Assembly (NCBI GenBank): GCA_017560855.1
Contig: JAFZEB010000059.1
Coordinates: 1 to 9,167, forward strand
Direction: 5' to 3'
Length of the DNA stretch: 9,167 nucleotides
From: Ruminiclostridium sp.
GTDB lineage: Bacteria > Bacillota > Clostridia > Oscillospirales > Oscillospiraceae
A model generated the notes under the pieces. That model ran no database searches. It was not told where the DNA came from and worked only from the letters and a program-made list of their open reading frames with translations. Both the position numbers and the translations under genes were made by a program. Below, one piece after another: positions 1-6,620 of this stretch. The stretch's first letter is position 1. Every line of letters begins with the position of its first letter.

Positions 1-19
1 ATAGAAAGAAGCGAATACC

Positions 20-1228
20 ATGGAACATAACTTCCAGCCCCTGCTCTTCGGCGGGGACATCAACGTCTACAGTGTGGCCCGTGCCTTCCACGAGGCCTAC
101 GGGGTCAAGTCGGTCTGCTTTGGCAAGTTTGCCTCCGGCCCTGCTTACGGCTCCGATATCATCGACTACCGGGTCTGTGCCAAGAACGAGGACCCCGAGA
201 CCTTCCGCCAGAACGTGGCCGATGTGGCCGCTGAGTTCTCTGACAAGACCGTTCTGGTCATGGGCTGCGGCGACAGCTACGTGAAGCTGGCGGCTGAGAA
301 CAAGGAGTTCTTCCCTGCCAACTGCATCGCCCCCTACATTGCCGGTGACACCATCGGCAAGCTCAACAACAAGGAATATTTCTACGAGCTCTGCGACCAG
401 TTCGGCATCGATCACCCCGGCACCTTCGTCTACCGCAAGGAGATGGGCCACGACTTTGAGCTGCCCTTCCAGGCCCCCTACATCTGCAAGCCCTCCAACG
501 GCGTGGCCTACTGGGAGCACCCCTTTGAGGGCAACGAGAAGGTCTTTACCTGCCCCGACCGGAAGAACCTGGAGGAGGTTCTGGACAAGGTCTACGCCGC
601 AGGCTACCCCGACACCATGATCATCCAGGACTTTGTCCCCGGTGACGACAGCAACATGCGTGTCCTGACCTGCTACTCCGACCGGAACGCCCAGGTGAAG
701 CTCATGTGCCTGGGCCATGTCCTGCTGGAGGAGCACACCCCCCACGGCATCGGCAACCACGCCGTCATCCTCACCGAGGTCAACGAGGAAATCTGCCAGA
801 AGGTCAAGGCCTTCCTGGAAGAGATGAATTATGTTGGCTTCTCCAACTTCGACATCAAGTACGACACCCGGGACGGCAAGTACAAGTTCTTCGAGATCAA
901 CTGCCGCCAGGGCCGCAGCAACTACTACGTCACCGGCGCAGGCTACAACATCGCCAAGCTCCTGGTGGAAGACCGGGTGGAGGGCAAGGACCTGCCCTTC
1001 GTTCTGGCGGACAACCCCAGCCTGTGGCGTGTGGTTCCCCGGAAGGTGGCCTATGACTTCATCGTGTCTGAGTATCACGAGGAGATGAAGGCCCGCATCC
1101 GGGAGGGCCGGGAAGTGACCCCCCTGTTCTATGACAAGGACAAGGCCTTCGGCCGCACCCTGCGCATGAAGAAGAACCTGCTGGGCCACTTCAAGAAGTT
1201 CAAGCAGTACTACACCAAAAAAAGCTAA
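20..1228 (+). CDS. ATP-grasp carboxylate-amine ligase, D-aspartate ligase-like
   Basis: The 402-residue protein resembles the Enterococcus faecium D-aspartate ligase (Aslfm) group, which uses ATP to join the beta-carboxylate of D-Asp to the side-chain amino group of residue 3 in peptidoglycan precursors, in the cytoplasm. Seen in the sequence: an N-terminal GGDINVYSVARAFHEAYG segment (11-28), an ATP-grasp lysine in CKPSN (K157), the loop QDFVPGDDSNMRV (203-215), and a metal-binding set NFDIKYD (D278) plus FEINCRQGRS (E292, N294). No signal peptide or membrane segment is present. Length is normal for the family. An in-frame TAG at 2-4 fixes the start near position 20; the Shine-Dalgarno is only a weak AGAAAG. 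The racemase gene follows about 150 nt downstream, which supports D-Asp as substrate. The exact substrate is inferred; other D-amino or hydroxy acids are possible. Confidence 0.85.
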   Translation: MEHNFQPLLFGGDINVYSVARAFHEAYGVKSVCFGKFASGPAYGSDIIDYRVCAKNEDPETFRQNVADVAAEFSDKTVLVMGCGDSYVKLAAENKEFFPANCIAPYIAGDTIGKLNNKEYFYELCDQFGIDHPGTFVYRKEMGHDFELPFQAPYICKPSNGVAYWEHPFEGNEKVFTCPDRKNLEEVLDKVYAAGYPDTMIIQDFVPGDDSNMRVLTCYSDRNAQVKLMCLGHVLLEEHTPHGIGNHAVILTEVNEEICQKVKAFLEEMNYVGFSNFDIKYDTRDGKYKFFEINCRQGRSNYYVTGAGYNIAKLLVEDRVEGKDLPFVLADNPSLWRVVPRKVAYDFIVSEYHEEMKARIREGREVTPLFYDKDKAFGRTLRMKKNLLGHFKKFKQYYTKKS

Positions 1229-1240
1229 GGATACAAAGCA

Positions 1241-1349
1241 GAAGGCTTCCCCCTGGGGGGAAGCTGTCACCGCAGGTGACTGATGAGGGGTTCTGCGTTG
1301 GTCGCCCTCATCCGCCCCTTCGGGGCACCTTCTCCCCCGGGAGAAGGCT
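1241..1349. repeat. Structured intergenic repeat, copy A (MITE/REPIN-like)
   Basis: A nested set of stem-loops fills the gap between the ligase and racemase genes. Stem 1 is GCTTCCCCC (1245-1253) with GGGGGAAGC (1256-1264). Stem 2 is GTCACC/GGTGAC (1266-1280, loop GCA). A long-range stem joins GATGAGGG (1282-1289) to CCCTCATC (1305-1312). Stem 4 is GCCCC/GGGGC (1314-1326, loop TTC), and stem 5 is CCTTCTCCC/GGGAGAAGG (1328-1347). Positions 1304-1336 are identical over 33 nt to 2166-2198 in copy B. Ends are imperfect inverted repeats of each other. No long coding frame was credible here. It is likely a non-autonomous dispersed element that is transcribed inside the operon. Confidence 0.85.
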
Positions 1350-1379
1350 TTGCATCCACGACCCAAAGAGGTAAACTCT

Positions 1380-2090
1380 ATGTCCAACAAAGAAGGAATT
1401 TTAGGTGTTCTGGGCGGCATGGGTCCCCAGGCCACCAACACCTTTTATCAGCGGATCATCGACCGCACCCAGGCTGAGACCGACCAGGAGCATCTCCAGG
1501 TCCTCATCTGGAGCGACGCCAAGATCCCCGACCGCACCGCCGGCATCTTAGGGGGCCGTCAGGAGGAGGTCTTCCAGCACCTACTGGCCGACGCCCAGCT
1601 CCTGGAGCGGGCCGGCTGCACCGTTCTGGCCGTCCCCTGCAACACCTCCCATTTCTTTGCCGACCGGATCCAGGCCCAGATCTCCATCCCCATCGTCCAC
1701 ATGCCTCGGGAGACCGTAAAGGCCATTCAGGCGGCAGGGAAGAAGACCGTGGGCATCCTGGCCACCGACGGCACCATCCAGACGGGGATCTACCAGAAGG
1801 AGCTGGAGGCCGCAGGCCTCACCGCTGTGGTCCCCCCGGAGCACATCCAGAAGACCGTCATGTCCATCATCTACGACGAGATCAAGCGGGGCGAGACCGG
1901 CTCCCGGGAGAAGTTCGCCCTCATCGACGACTACCTCCGCCAGGCAGGATGCGACTGCGCCATTCTGGGCTGCACCGAGCTGTCGGTCTACCAGAATCTC
2001 CACAGCCTGCCCCCTTACTATATCGACGCCATGGAGGTCCTGGCCGAACAGGCCATCCTCCGCTGCGGGAAGAAATTACGAAATGTGTAA
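1380..2090 (+). CDS. Aspartate/glutamate racemase family protein
   Basis: This 236-residue protein belongs to the PLP-independent, two-cysteine Asp/Glu racemase family (YgeA/RacX-like). It probably interconverts L- and D-aspartate in the cytoplasm using a cysteine pair as acid/base. Seen: N-terminal GVLGGMGPQAT (9-19), first catalytic cysteine in VPCNTSHF (C87), and second in LGCTELS (C198). Length is typical. The start at 1380 is chosen over the upstream in-frame ATG at 1350 because AGAGGT (1367-1372) lies 7 nt before it and because 1350 falls at the edge of repeat A. The gene sits between repeats A and B. Its partner is the upstream D-aspartate-ligase-like gene; E. faecium pairs a D-Asp ligase with an Asp racemase in the same way. 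Glutamate or a broad substrate range cannot be excluded. Confidence 0.85.
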   Translation: MSNKEGILGVLGGMGPQATNTFYQRIIDRTQAETDQEHLQVLIWSDAKIPDRTAGILGGRQEEVFQHLLADAQLLERAGCTVLAVPCNTSHFFADRIQAQISIPIVHMPRETVKAIQAAGKKTVGILATDGTIQTGIYQKELEAAGLTAVVPPEHIQKTVMSIIYDEIKRGETGSREKFALIDDYLRQAGCDCAILGCTELSVYQNLHSLPPYYIDAMEVLAEQAILRCGKKLRNV

Positions 2091-2099
2091 GTAGAAACA

Positions 2100-2213
2100 A
2101 GGCTTCTCCCTGGGGAGAAGCTGGCACGGCAACGCCGTGACTGATGAGGGGGAAACCTGTCGTTGGCCCTCATCCGCCCCTTCGGGGCACCTTCTCCCAG
2201 AGGGAGAAGGCTT
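2100..2213. repeat. Structured intergenic repeat, copy B (MITE/REPIN-like)
   Basis: Second copy of the repeat, in the same orientation as copy A, filling the racemase-murE gap. Stem 1: GCTTCTCCC (2102-2110)/GGGAGAAGC (2113-2121). Stem 2: CACGGC/GCCGTG (2125-2139, loop AAC), different in sequence from copy A but equally paired. Long-range stem: GATGAGGG (2143-2150) with CCCTCATC (2167-2174). Stem 4: GCCCC/GGGGC (2176-2188). Stem 5: CCTTCTCCC/GGGAGAAGG (2190-2210, loop AGA). An upstream in-frame ATG at 2144 for the next gene lies inside this repeat and is not taken as a start. Confidence 0.85.
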
Positions 2214-2229
2214 TCCGTCTGTCCGAAAG

Positions 2230-2235
2230 AAAGGA
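2230..2235 (+). promoter_or_regulatory. Ribosome binding site fixing the start of the Mur ligase fusion
   Basis: AAAGGA lies 7 nt before ATG 2243. It decides for this start over the in-frame ATG at 2144, whose 33 extra codons would be encoded by repeat B. Confidence 0.75.
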
Positions 2236-2242
2236 ATCCATT

Positions 2243-4606
2243 ATGAACCTGACCCTTTATCCCCTGGGGGATTACATCCAGCTGTTACAGAGAGAGAACC
2301 TGCTCATCCAGGCAAAGGGCGCACCCCTCACCCGGGAAGTGGCTCTGGTGAGCTGCGACTCCCGCCAGGTGGAGCCCGGCACCCTCTTTATCTGCAAGGG
2401 TGCCCACTTCAAGGCCGAGTTCCTCCATTCCGCCAAGGAGAAGGGGGCTTTTGCCTACATTGCCGAAAAGCCCTATGAGGATGTGGACCTGCCCTGCCTT
2501 CAGGTCAGCGACGTTCGCCTGACCATGGCTCTGCTGGCAGACTTCTACTACAACCACCCCTCCGGCAAGCTCAGCGTGGTGGGCATCACCGGCACCAAGG
2601 GCAAGTCCTCCACCACCTATTACCTGAAGTATATCTTCGATGAGTATCTGGCTGCCAAGGGCCAGAAGCCCAGCGGCGTGGTGGGCGGCATTGAGACCTA
2701 TGACGGTGTGGAGAAGTTCGAGTCCCACCTGACCACCCCCGAACCCCTGGATCTGGAGCGTCACTTCGCCAACGGCGTGTCCACCGACATGAGCTACCTG
2801 ACCATGGAGGTCTCCAGCCAGGCTCTCAAGTACGACCGTGTCAAGAACGTGGAGTTTGCCGCCGCCGTCTTCCTGAACATCGGCAGCGACCACATTTCCC
2901 CCATCGAGCACCCTGACTTTGAGGATTACTTCAATTCCAAGCTGCGGATCTTCCCCCAGGCGGCCGCCGCCTGCGTGAATCTGGACTCCGACCATGTGGA
3001 CCGTGTCCTGGAAGCCGCCGAGGTCTGCCCCAGAAAGATCACCTTCTCCCAGAAGGACCCCTCCGCCACCATCTTCGGTTATCAGATCCAGAAGAAGGGC
3101 GGGGACATCGTCTTCCGGGTCAAGACCCCCCGCTACAACCGGGAGTTCCGCCTGACCATGCCCGGCCTGTTCAACGTCCAGAACGCCCTGGCCGCCCTGG
3201 CGGTCTGCGAGGCTCTGGGTATCCCCGAGCAGTACGCCTACGCCGGTCTCATGAAGGCCCGTGTCCCCGGCCGTATGGAGCTCTACACCAATGCGGACGA
3301 GAAGATCTCTGTCCTGGTGGACTACGCCCACAACAAGCTCTCCTTCGAGACCCTGTTCCAGTCTGTGAAGGAGGAGTACCCCGGCCGGAAGATCATCACC
3401 ATCTTCGGCTGCCCCGGCTACAAGGCCTACGACCGCCGCAGAGACCTGGGCGAGATCGCCGGCCGCTTCTCCGACCTGGTCATTCTCACCGAGGAGGACC
3501 CCGGCGAGGAGCCCGTGGAGAATATTTGCAGAGATATTGCACAATATGTGGAGCAGGAGGGCTGCGAGTACTCCATTGTGCCTGACCGGGGCGAGGCCAT
3601 CCGCCTGGCCGTTCTGGGCTGCGCCGAGCCCACCGTCATCCTCCTCACCGGCAAGGGGGCTGAGACCCGCCAGAAGCGGGGCATCGAATACATCGACACC
3701 CCTTCCGATGTGGAATATTCCAAGCAGTTCCTCCACGAGTACGACGTCCAGCACGGCATGGACGGCATGAGCAAGGTCCGCTCCCTGCTGGACCTGCTCC
3801 CCATCCTGCGCCGCTATGAGGGCAAGACCATGGTGGTCAAGTACGGCGGCTCCGCTCTGGATGCCACCTCCACCGACACCATCCTGGAGGACGTGGCCGC
3901 CCTCCAGTCCGTGGGTGTCCGTGTGGTTCTGGTCCACGGCGGCGGCAAAGAGATCTCCGCCCTGCTGGACCGTATGCAGGTGGAGAGCAAGTTTGAAAAC
4001 GGCTACCGGGTCACCGACAAGGCCGCCCTGGAAGGGGCTGAGATGGCCCTGTCCGCCCGGGTGAACAAGTCCATCGTGGCCGCTCTGGACCGCATCGGCG
4101 CCCGTGCCTGCGGCATTTCCGGCCGGGACGGCGGTCTCATCACCGCCCGTCAGAAGGACGAGAAGCTGGGCCTGGTGGGTGAGATCACCAAGGTGGATCC
4201 CCGCCTGCTGACCACTCTGCTGGATGCCGGCTACCTGCCCGTTGTCTCCCCCATTTCCCGGGGCGAGGAGGGCGGTGCCTTCAACTGCAACGCCGACGAC
4301 GCCGCCCGTGCCGTGGCCGAGGCCATTGGTGCGGACAAGCTGGTCTTCCTCACCGACACCGACGGCATCCTGGTGGACAGCCATAACCAGTCCACCCGCA
4401 TCCCCAAGATGGATGTGGCCCGGGCCAGGGAGCTCATGGACTCCGGCCTCATCGCCGGGGGCATGATCCCCAAGACCCTCAACTGTATCCATGCCGTGGA
4501 GCACGGCGTGGGCTCCGTCACCGTCCTGGACGGCCGCATGGACCACGCCCTCCTGCTGGAAGCCATCACGGAGAAATCCCTGGGCACCACCATGGAACGA
4601 AACTAA
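2243..4606 (+). CDS. murE-argB: MurE-like Mur ligase fused to N-acetylglutamate kinase
   Basis: A single uninterrupted 787-residue protein. Residues 1-about 500 are a MurE-type ligase, which adds the third amino acid to UDP-MurNAc-L-Ala-D-Glu: N-terminal PGTLFICKG (45-53), P-loop GTKGKSS (117-123), TTPEPLDL (164-171), VSSQAL (190-195), a candidate carbamylated lysine K233 in YFNSKLRIF, and DYAH (360-363). Where meso-DAP ligases carry DNPR this one reads EEDPGEEP (417-424), so it is probably not a meso-DAP enzyme. Residues 509-787 are a full-length acetylglutamate kinase (second step of ornithine/arginine synthesis): KYGG (533-536), HGGGK (565-569), NGYRVTD (586-592), SGRDG (626-630), NCNADDAA (681-688), TDTDG (704-708), GGMIPK (739-744). 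Its N-terminal helix, typical of arginine-inhibited kinases, begins directly at the junction. No Shine-Dalgarno precedes internal Met506 or Met509. Either half could be specialised; the substrates are inferred. Confidence 0.88.
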   Translation: MNLTLYPLGDYIQLLQRENLLIQAKGAPLTREVALVSCDSRQVEPGTLFICKGAHFKAEFLHSAKEKGAFAYIAEKPYEDVDLPCLQVSDVRLTMALLADFYYNHPSGKLSVVGITGTKGKSSTTYYLKYIFDEYLAAKGQKPSGVVGGIETYDGVEKFESHLTTPEPLDLERHFANGVSTDMSYLTMEVSSQALKYDRVKNVEFAAAVFLNIGSDHISPIEHPDFEDYFNSKLRIFPQAAAACVNLDSDHVDRVLEAAEVCPRKITFSQKDPSATIFGYQIQKKGGDIVFRVKTPRYNREFRLTMPGLFNVQNALAALAVCEALGIPEQYAYAGLMKARVPGRMELYTNADEKISVLVDYAHNKLSFETLFQSVKEEYPGRKIITIFGCPGYKAYDRRRDLGEIAGRFSDLVILTEEDPGEEPVENICRDIAQYVEQEGCEYSIVPDRGEAIRLAVLGCAEPTVILLTGKGAETRQKRGIEYIDTPSDVEYSKQFLHEYDVQHGMDGMSKVRSLLDLLPILRRYEGKTMVVKYGGSALDATSTDTILEDVAALQSVGVRVVLVHGGGKEISALLDRMQVESKFENGYRVTDKAALEGAEMALSARVNKSIVAALDRIGARACGISGRDGGLITARQKDEKLGLVGEITKVDPRLLTTLLDAGYLPVVSPISRGEEGGAFNCNADDAARAVAEAIGADKLVFLTDTDGILVDSHNQSTRIPKMDVARARELMDSGLIAGGMIPKTLNCIHAVEHGVGSVTVLDGRMDHALLLEAITEKSLGTTMERN

Positions 4607-4620
4607 GAATCAAAATCACC

Positions 4621-4626
4621 AAGGAG
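4621..4626 (+). promoter_or_regulatory. Ribosome binding site of the M16 peptidase
   Basis: AAGGAG sits 9 nt before ATG 4636 and only 14 nt after the stop of the fusion gene, consistent with co-transcription. A second in-frame ATG at 4645 is too far from it to be preferred. Confidence 0.7.
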
Positions 4627-4635
4627 AATATTTGA

Positions 4636-5886
4636 ATGGTCCACATGGAAACCCTTCCCAACGGGGTGCGCATCGTAACAGAAAAAATGGATACCGTCCG
4701 GTCTGTGTCCCTGGGCATCTGGGTGGGGGGCGGCTCCCGACAGGAGTCCCCTCAGGAATCCGGTGCGGCCCACTTCATTGAGCACATGCTCTTCAAGGGC
4801 ACTGAGAACCGTTCCGCCGCTGACATCGCCATGGAAACCGATGCCATCGGCGGCCAGATGAACGCCTTTACCACCAAGGAGTGCACCTGCTTCTACGGCC
4901 GGGTCCTGGATGACCACCTGCCCAAGGCCCTGGACATCCTCTGGGACATGGTCTACTGCTCCTCCTTCACCCAGAAGGCGGTGGAGACCGAGCGGGGCGT
5001 CATCCTGGAGGAGATCGACATGTACGAGGACACCCCCGACGACCTGTGCGCGGAAAAGCTCTTCGCGGAGATCTTTGGGGACAACGCCCTGGCCCGCCCC
5101 ATTCTGGGCACCCCTGAGACCCTGGAAGCCATGACCGGGGAGTCCCTCCGGGACTTCCACCGCCGCCACTACCGGGCGGACAACACGGTGGTCTCCCTCT
5201 GCGGCAGCTTCCGGGAGGAAGACCTGGAGGACATCCGCCGCCGGTTCTCCACCCTGGAGACCGGGGAGCCTGCCCAGATTCCCCAGGCGGTGTACAACCC
5301 CTCTTTCGTGGTCACAGCCAAGCCCATTGAGCAGAATCATCTGATCCTGGCCTTCCCCGGCCTGACCTATCACTCCCCCCGGCGCTTCGCCCTCCAGACC
5401 CTCTCCGCCATCCTGGGCGGCGGGGTGTCCTCCCGCCTCTTCCAGGAGGTCCGGGAGAAGCAGGGCCTGTGCTATTCCGTCTACTCCTACGGGGCAGGCC
5501 ATGCCGACACCGGCGTGTACTGCATCTACGTGGCCCTGAACCGGGACACCGAGCAGCAGGCTCTGGAGACCATCCGCCGGGTGGTCACCGAGTTTACCGA
5601 GAAGGGCCCTACGGACGAGGAGCTCTCCCGTGCCCGGGAGCAGTCCAAGGCCAACGTGGTCATGGGCATGGAGTCCACCCAGAGCCGCATGAGCCATTCC
5701 GGCCGTTCCCTCCTCTTCACCGACAAGATCCTCTCTGCCGAGGAGATCATCGGGGCCTACGACGCCGTCACCAAGGAGGACGTCATGTCCCTGGCGAAAG
5801 AAATTTTCGACTGGAACAAGGTCTCCCTGTCCGCCGTCGGCCAGGTCCGTGACGTGGAAGCGTATAAGGAAATCATATTTGGATAA
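4636..5886 (+). CDS. M16 family zinc metallopeptidase (insulinase/processing-peptidase type)
   Basis: The 416-residue protein matches the short two-domain M16B peptidases such as Bacillus YmxG/MlpA. Seen: inverted zinc motif HFIEH (H46, E49, H50), the further zinc-ligand region VILEEIDMYED (E125/E126, about 75 residues on), AIGGQMNAFTTKE (70-82), and the C-terminal domain segment FQEVREKQGLCYSVYSYG with the conserved R and Y. No signal peptide is visible, so it is likely cytoplasmic or released without one. Length is normal and all catalytic residues are present. It begins 29 nt after the fusion gene, making it the last gene of the + strand operon before the terminator. The biological substrate is unknown in most bacteria; a tie to the upstream wall genes is only positional. 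Confidence 0.9.
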   Translation: MVHMETLPNGVRIVTEKMDTVRSVSLGIWVGGGSRQESPQESGAAHFIEHMLFKGTENRSAADIAMETDAIGGQMNAFTTKECTCFYGRVLDDHLPKALDILWDMVYCSSFTQKAVETERGVILEEIDMYEDTPDDLCAEKLFAEIFGDNALARPILGTPETLEAMTGESLRDFHRRHYRADNTVVSLCGSFREEDLEDIRRRFSTLETGEPAQIPQAVYNPSFVVTAKPIEQNHLILAFPGLTYHSPRRFALQTLSAILGGGVSSRLFQEVREKQGLCYSVYSYGAGHADTGVYCIYVALNRDTEQQALETIRRVVTEFTEKGPTDEELSRAREQSKANVVMGMESTQSRMSHSGRSLLFTDKILSAEEIIGAYDAVTKEDVMSLAKEIFDWNKVSLSAVGQVRDVEAYKEIIFG

Positions 5887-5887
5887 C

Positions 5888-5921
5888 AAAAAGCACCTTC
5901 CGAGTGGAAGGTGCTTTTTTT
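5888..5921. terminator. Intrinsic terminator, probably bidirectional
   Basis: A 10-bp stem AGCACCTTCC (5892-5901) / GGAAGGTGCT (5906-5915) with loop GAGT is followed by seven T's on the + strand (5915-5921) and preceded by five A's (5888-5892), which act as a U-tract for the - strand. It follows the M16 stop codon directly and lies between two convergent operons. Confidence 0.93.
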
Positions 5922-5930
5922 CGCTTCTAT

Positions 5931-6045
5931 AAGCCTCCCTCTTAGAGGGAGGTGGATCGCCGAAGGCGAGACGGAGGGAGCGAATCCTGAGGTTAACTCC
6001 CTCAGTCAGTGCTTCGCACTGCCAGCTCCCTCGGAGAGGGAGCCT
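5931..6045. repeat. Structured intergenic repeat, copy C (MITE/REPIN-like)
   Basis: Same layout as copies A and B with different primary sequence. Stem 1: CCTCCCTC (5934-5941)/GAGGGAGG (5945-5952). Stem 2: TCGCC/GGCGA (5957-5969, loop GAA). Long-range stem: GACGGAGGGAG (5970-5980) with CTCCCTCAGTC (5997-6007), one mismatch. Stem 4: CAGTGC/GCACTG (6007-6021, loop TTC). Stem 5: GCTCCCTC/GAGGGAGC (6025-6043, loop GGA). It fills the gap between the terminator and the stop codon of the - strand gene, so it would form that gene's 3' untranslated RNA. Confidence 0.82.
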
Positions 6046-6048
6046 ATT

Positions 6049-6606
6049 TTAGTACGGCTTACACAAAATCTCGTGGATGTGGGTGGCCAGCACGTTGGCG
6101 GAGTAGTTGGGGGTGATGATGCAGGCGGCGTCAGAGCCCACAGCAGAACCGCCCACCGCCACCACGGGCTTGCCGTAGTCCACAGCGCCGCAGTCCAGGG
6201 CCATGATGGCAACCTCGGTGCAAACCTTCACCCCTTGGCCGAACATCCGCAGGGTGGCGGCCATGATCTCCACCGGGGAGACGCCGCCGAACTTCTTGCT
6301 GATGCCCCGCTCCGCGCCGGAGAGGGCATGGGCGGCGGTGACCAGGGTCACACCGCTCTCCCGGAGGAAGTTGGCGGTCTCTTCGGGCATGTCGTTCTGG
6401 CCGGGTTCCTCCATGCCGAACACATGGCGGACCACAACGAGCTTGTTGGGGAAGTTCTTCTCTTTGGCCAGGGCCACCAGTTTTTTGGCGGTTTCGCCGG
6501 TGGAGGAGGCCAGGACCAGGTCCAGCCCCCGTGCCCGGGCGGTGTCCAGGGCCAGGTTCAGGGTGGCGTCGGTGTTGACACCGCCCACAGTTTCAAAGGT
6601 GATCAT
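6049..6606 (-). CDS. Stand-alone pyruvate kinase C-terminal (alpha/beta) domain protein
   Basis: The 185-residue protein resembles the C-terminal, allosteric domain of pyruvate kinase without the catalytic barrel. Such free-standing domains occur in Bacillota and archaea and have no assigned reaction. Seen: DATLNLALDTARARGLDLVLASSTGETAKKLVALA near the start, a glycine-rich VVAVGGSAVGSDAACII segment toward the end, and no membrane segment. The start at 6606 is chosen because AAAGGAG (6614-6620) lies 7 nt upstream; an upstream ATG at 6723 would run through the preceding gene's 3' end. It is the last gene of the - strand run, and its ribosome binding site touches the RAYT stop codon. A regulatory or ligand-binding role is a guess from the fold only. 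Confidence 0.8.
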   Translation of the reverse strand: MITFETVGGVNTDATLNLALDTARARGLDLVLASSTGETAKKLVALAKEKNFPNKLVVVRHVFGMEEPGQNDMPEETANFLRESGVTLVTAAHALSGAERGISKKFGGVSPVEIMAATLRMFGQGVKVCTEVAIMALDCGAVDYGKPVVAVGGSAVGSDAACIITPNYSANVLATHIHEILCKPY

Positions 6607-6613
6607 AGGAAAG

Positions 6614-6620
6614 CTCCTTT
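6614..6620 (-). promoter_or_regulatory. Ribosome binding site of the PK-C-domain gene
   Basis: AAAGGAG on the - strand lies 7 nt from the start codon at 6606 and shares base 6620 with the RAYT stop codon (6622-6620). It fixes the start and implies possible translational coupling. Confidence 0.75.

Noticed and set aside
1241..1349. Repeat A as an intrinsic terminator or riboswitch
   Set aside because: No U-tract follows the hairpins, and the same element recurs in unrelated gaps, which fits a dispersed repeat better than a gene-specific regulator.
2144..2242. 33-codon N-terminal extension of the MurE-ArgB protein
   Set aside because: It is encoded by repeat B, and MurE homology and the AAAGGA site both point to the start at 2243.
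3758..3769. Independent internal start for the ArgB half
   Set aside because: Met506 and Met509 have no Shine-Dalgarno-like sequence in the preceding 20 nt, so separate translation is not supported, though not excluded.
2285..4546. 753-codon open frame on the - strand opposite the murE-argB gene
   Set aside because: It mirrors a well-supported gene in GC-rich DNA, shows low-complexity Gly/Val/His/Leu-rich translation, and has no family motif; it is a codon-bias shadow.
4603..5889. 428-codon open frame on the - strand opposite the M16 peptidase
   Set aside because: It is antisense to a gene with an intact HxxEH motif, and its translation is biased and domain-free.
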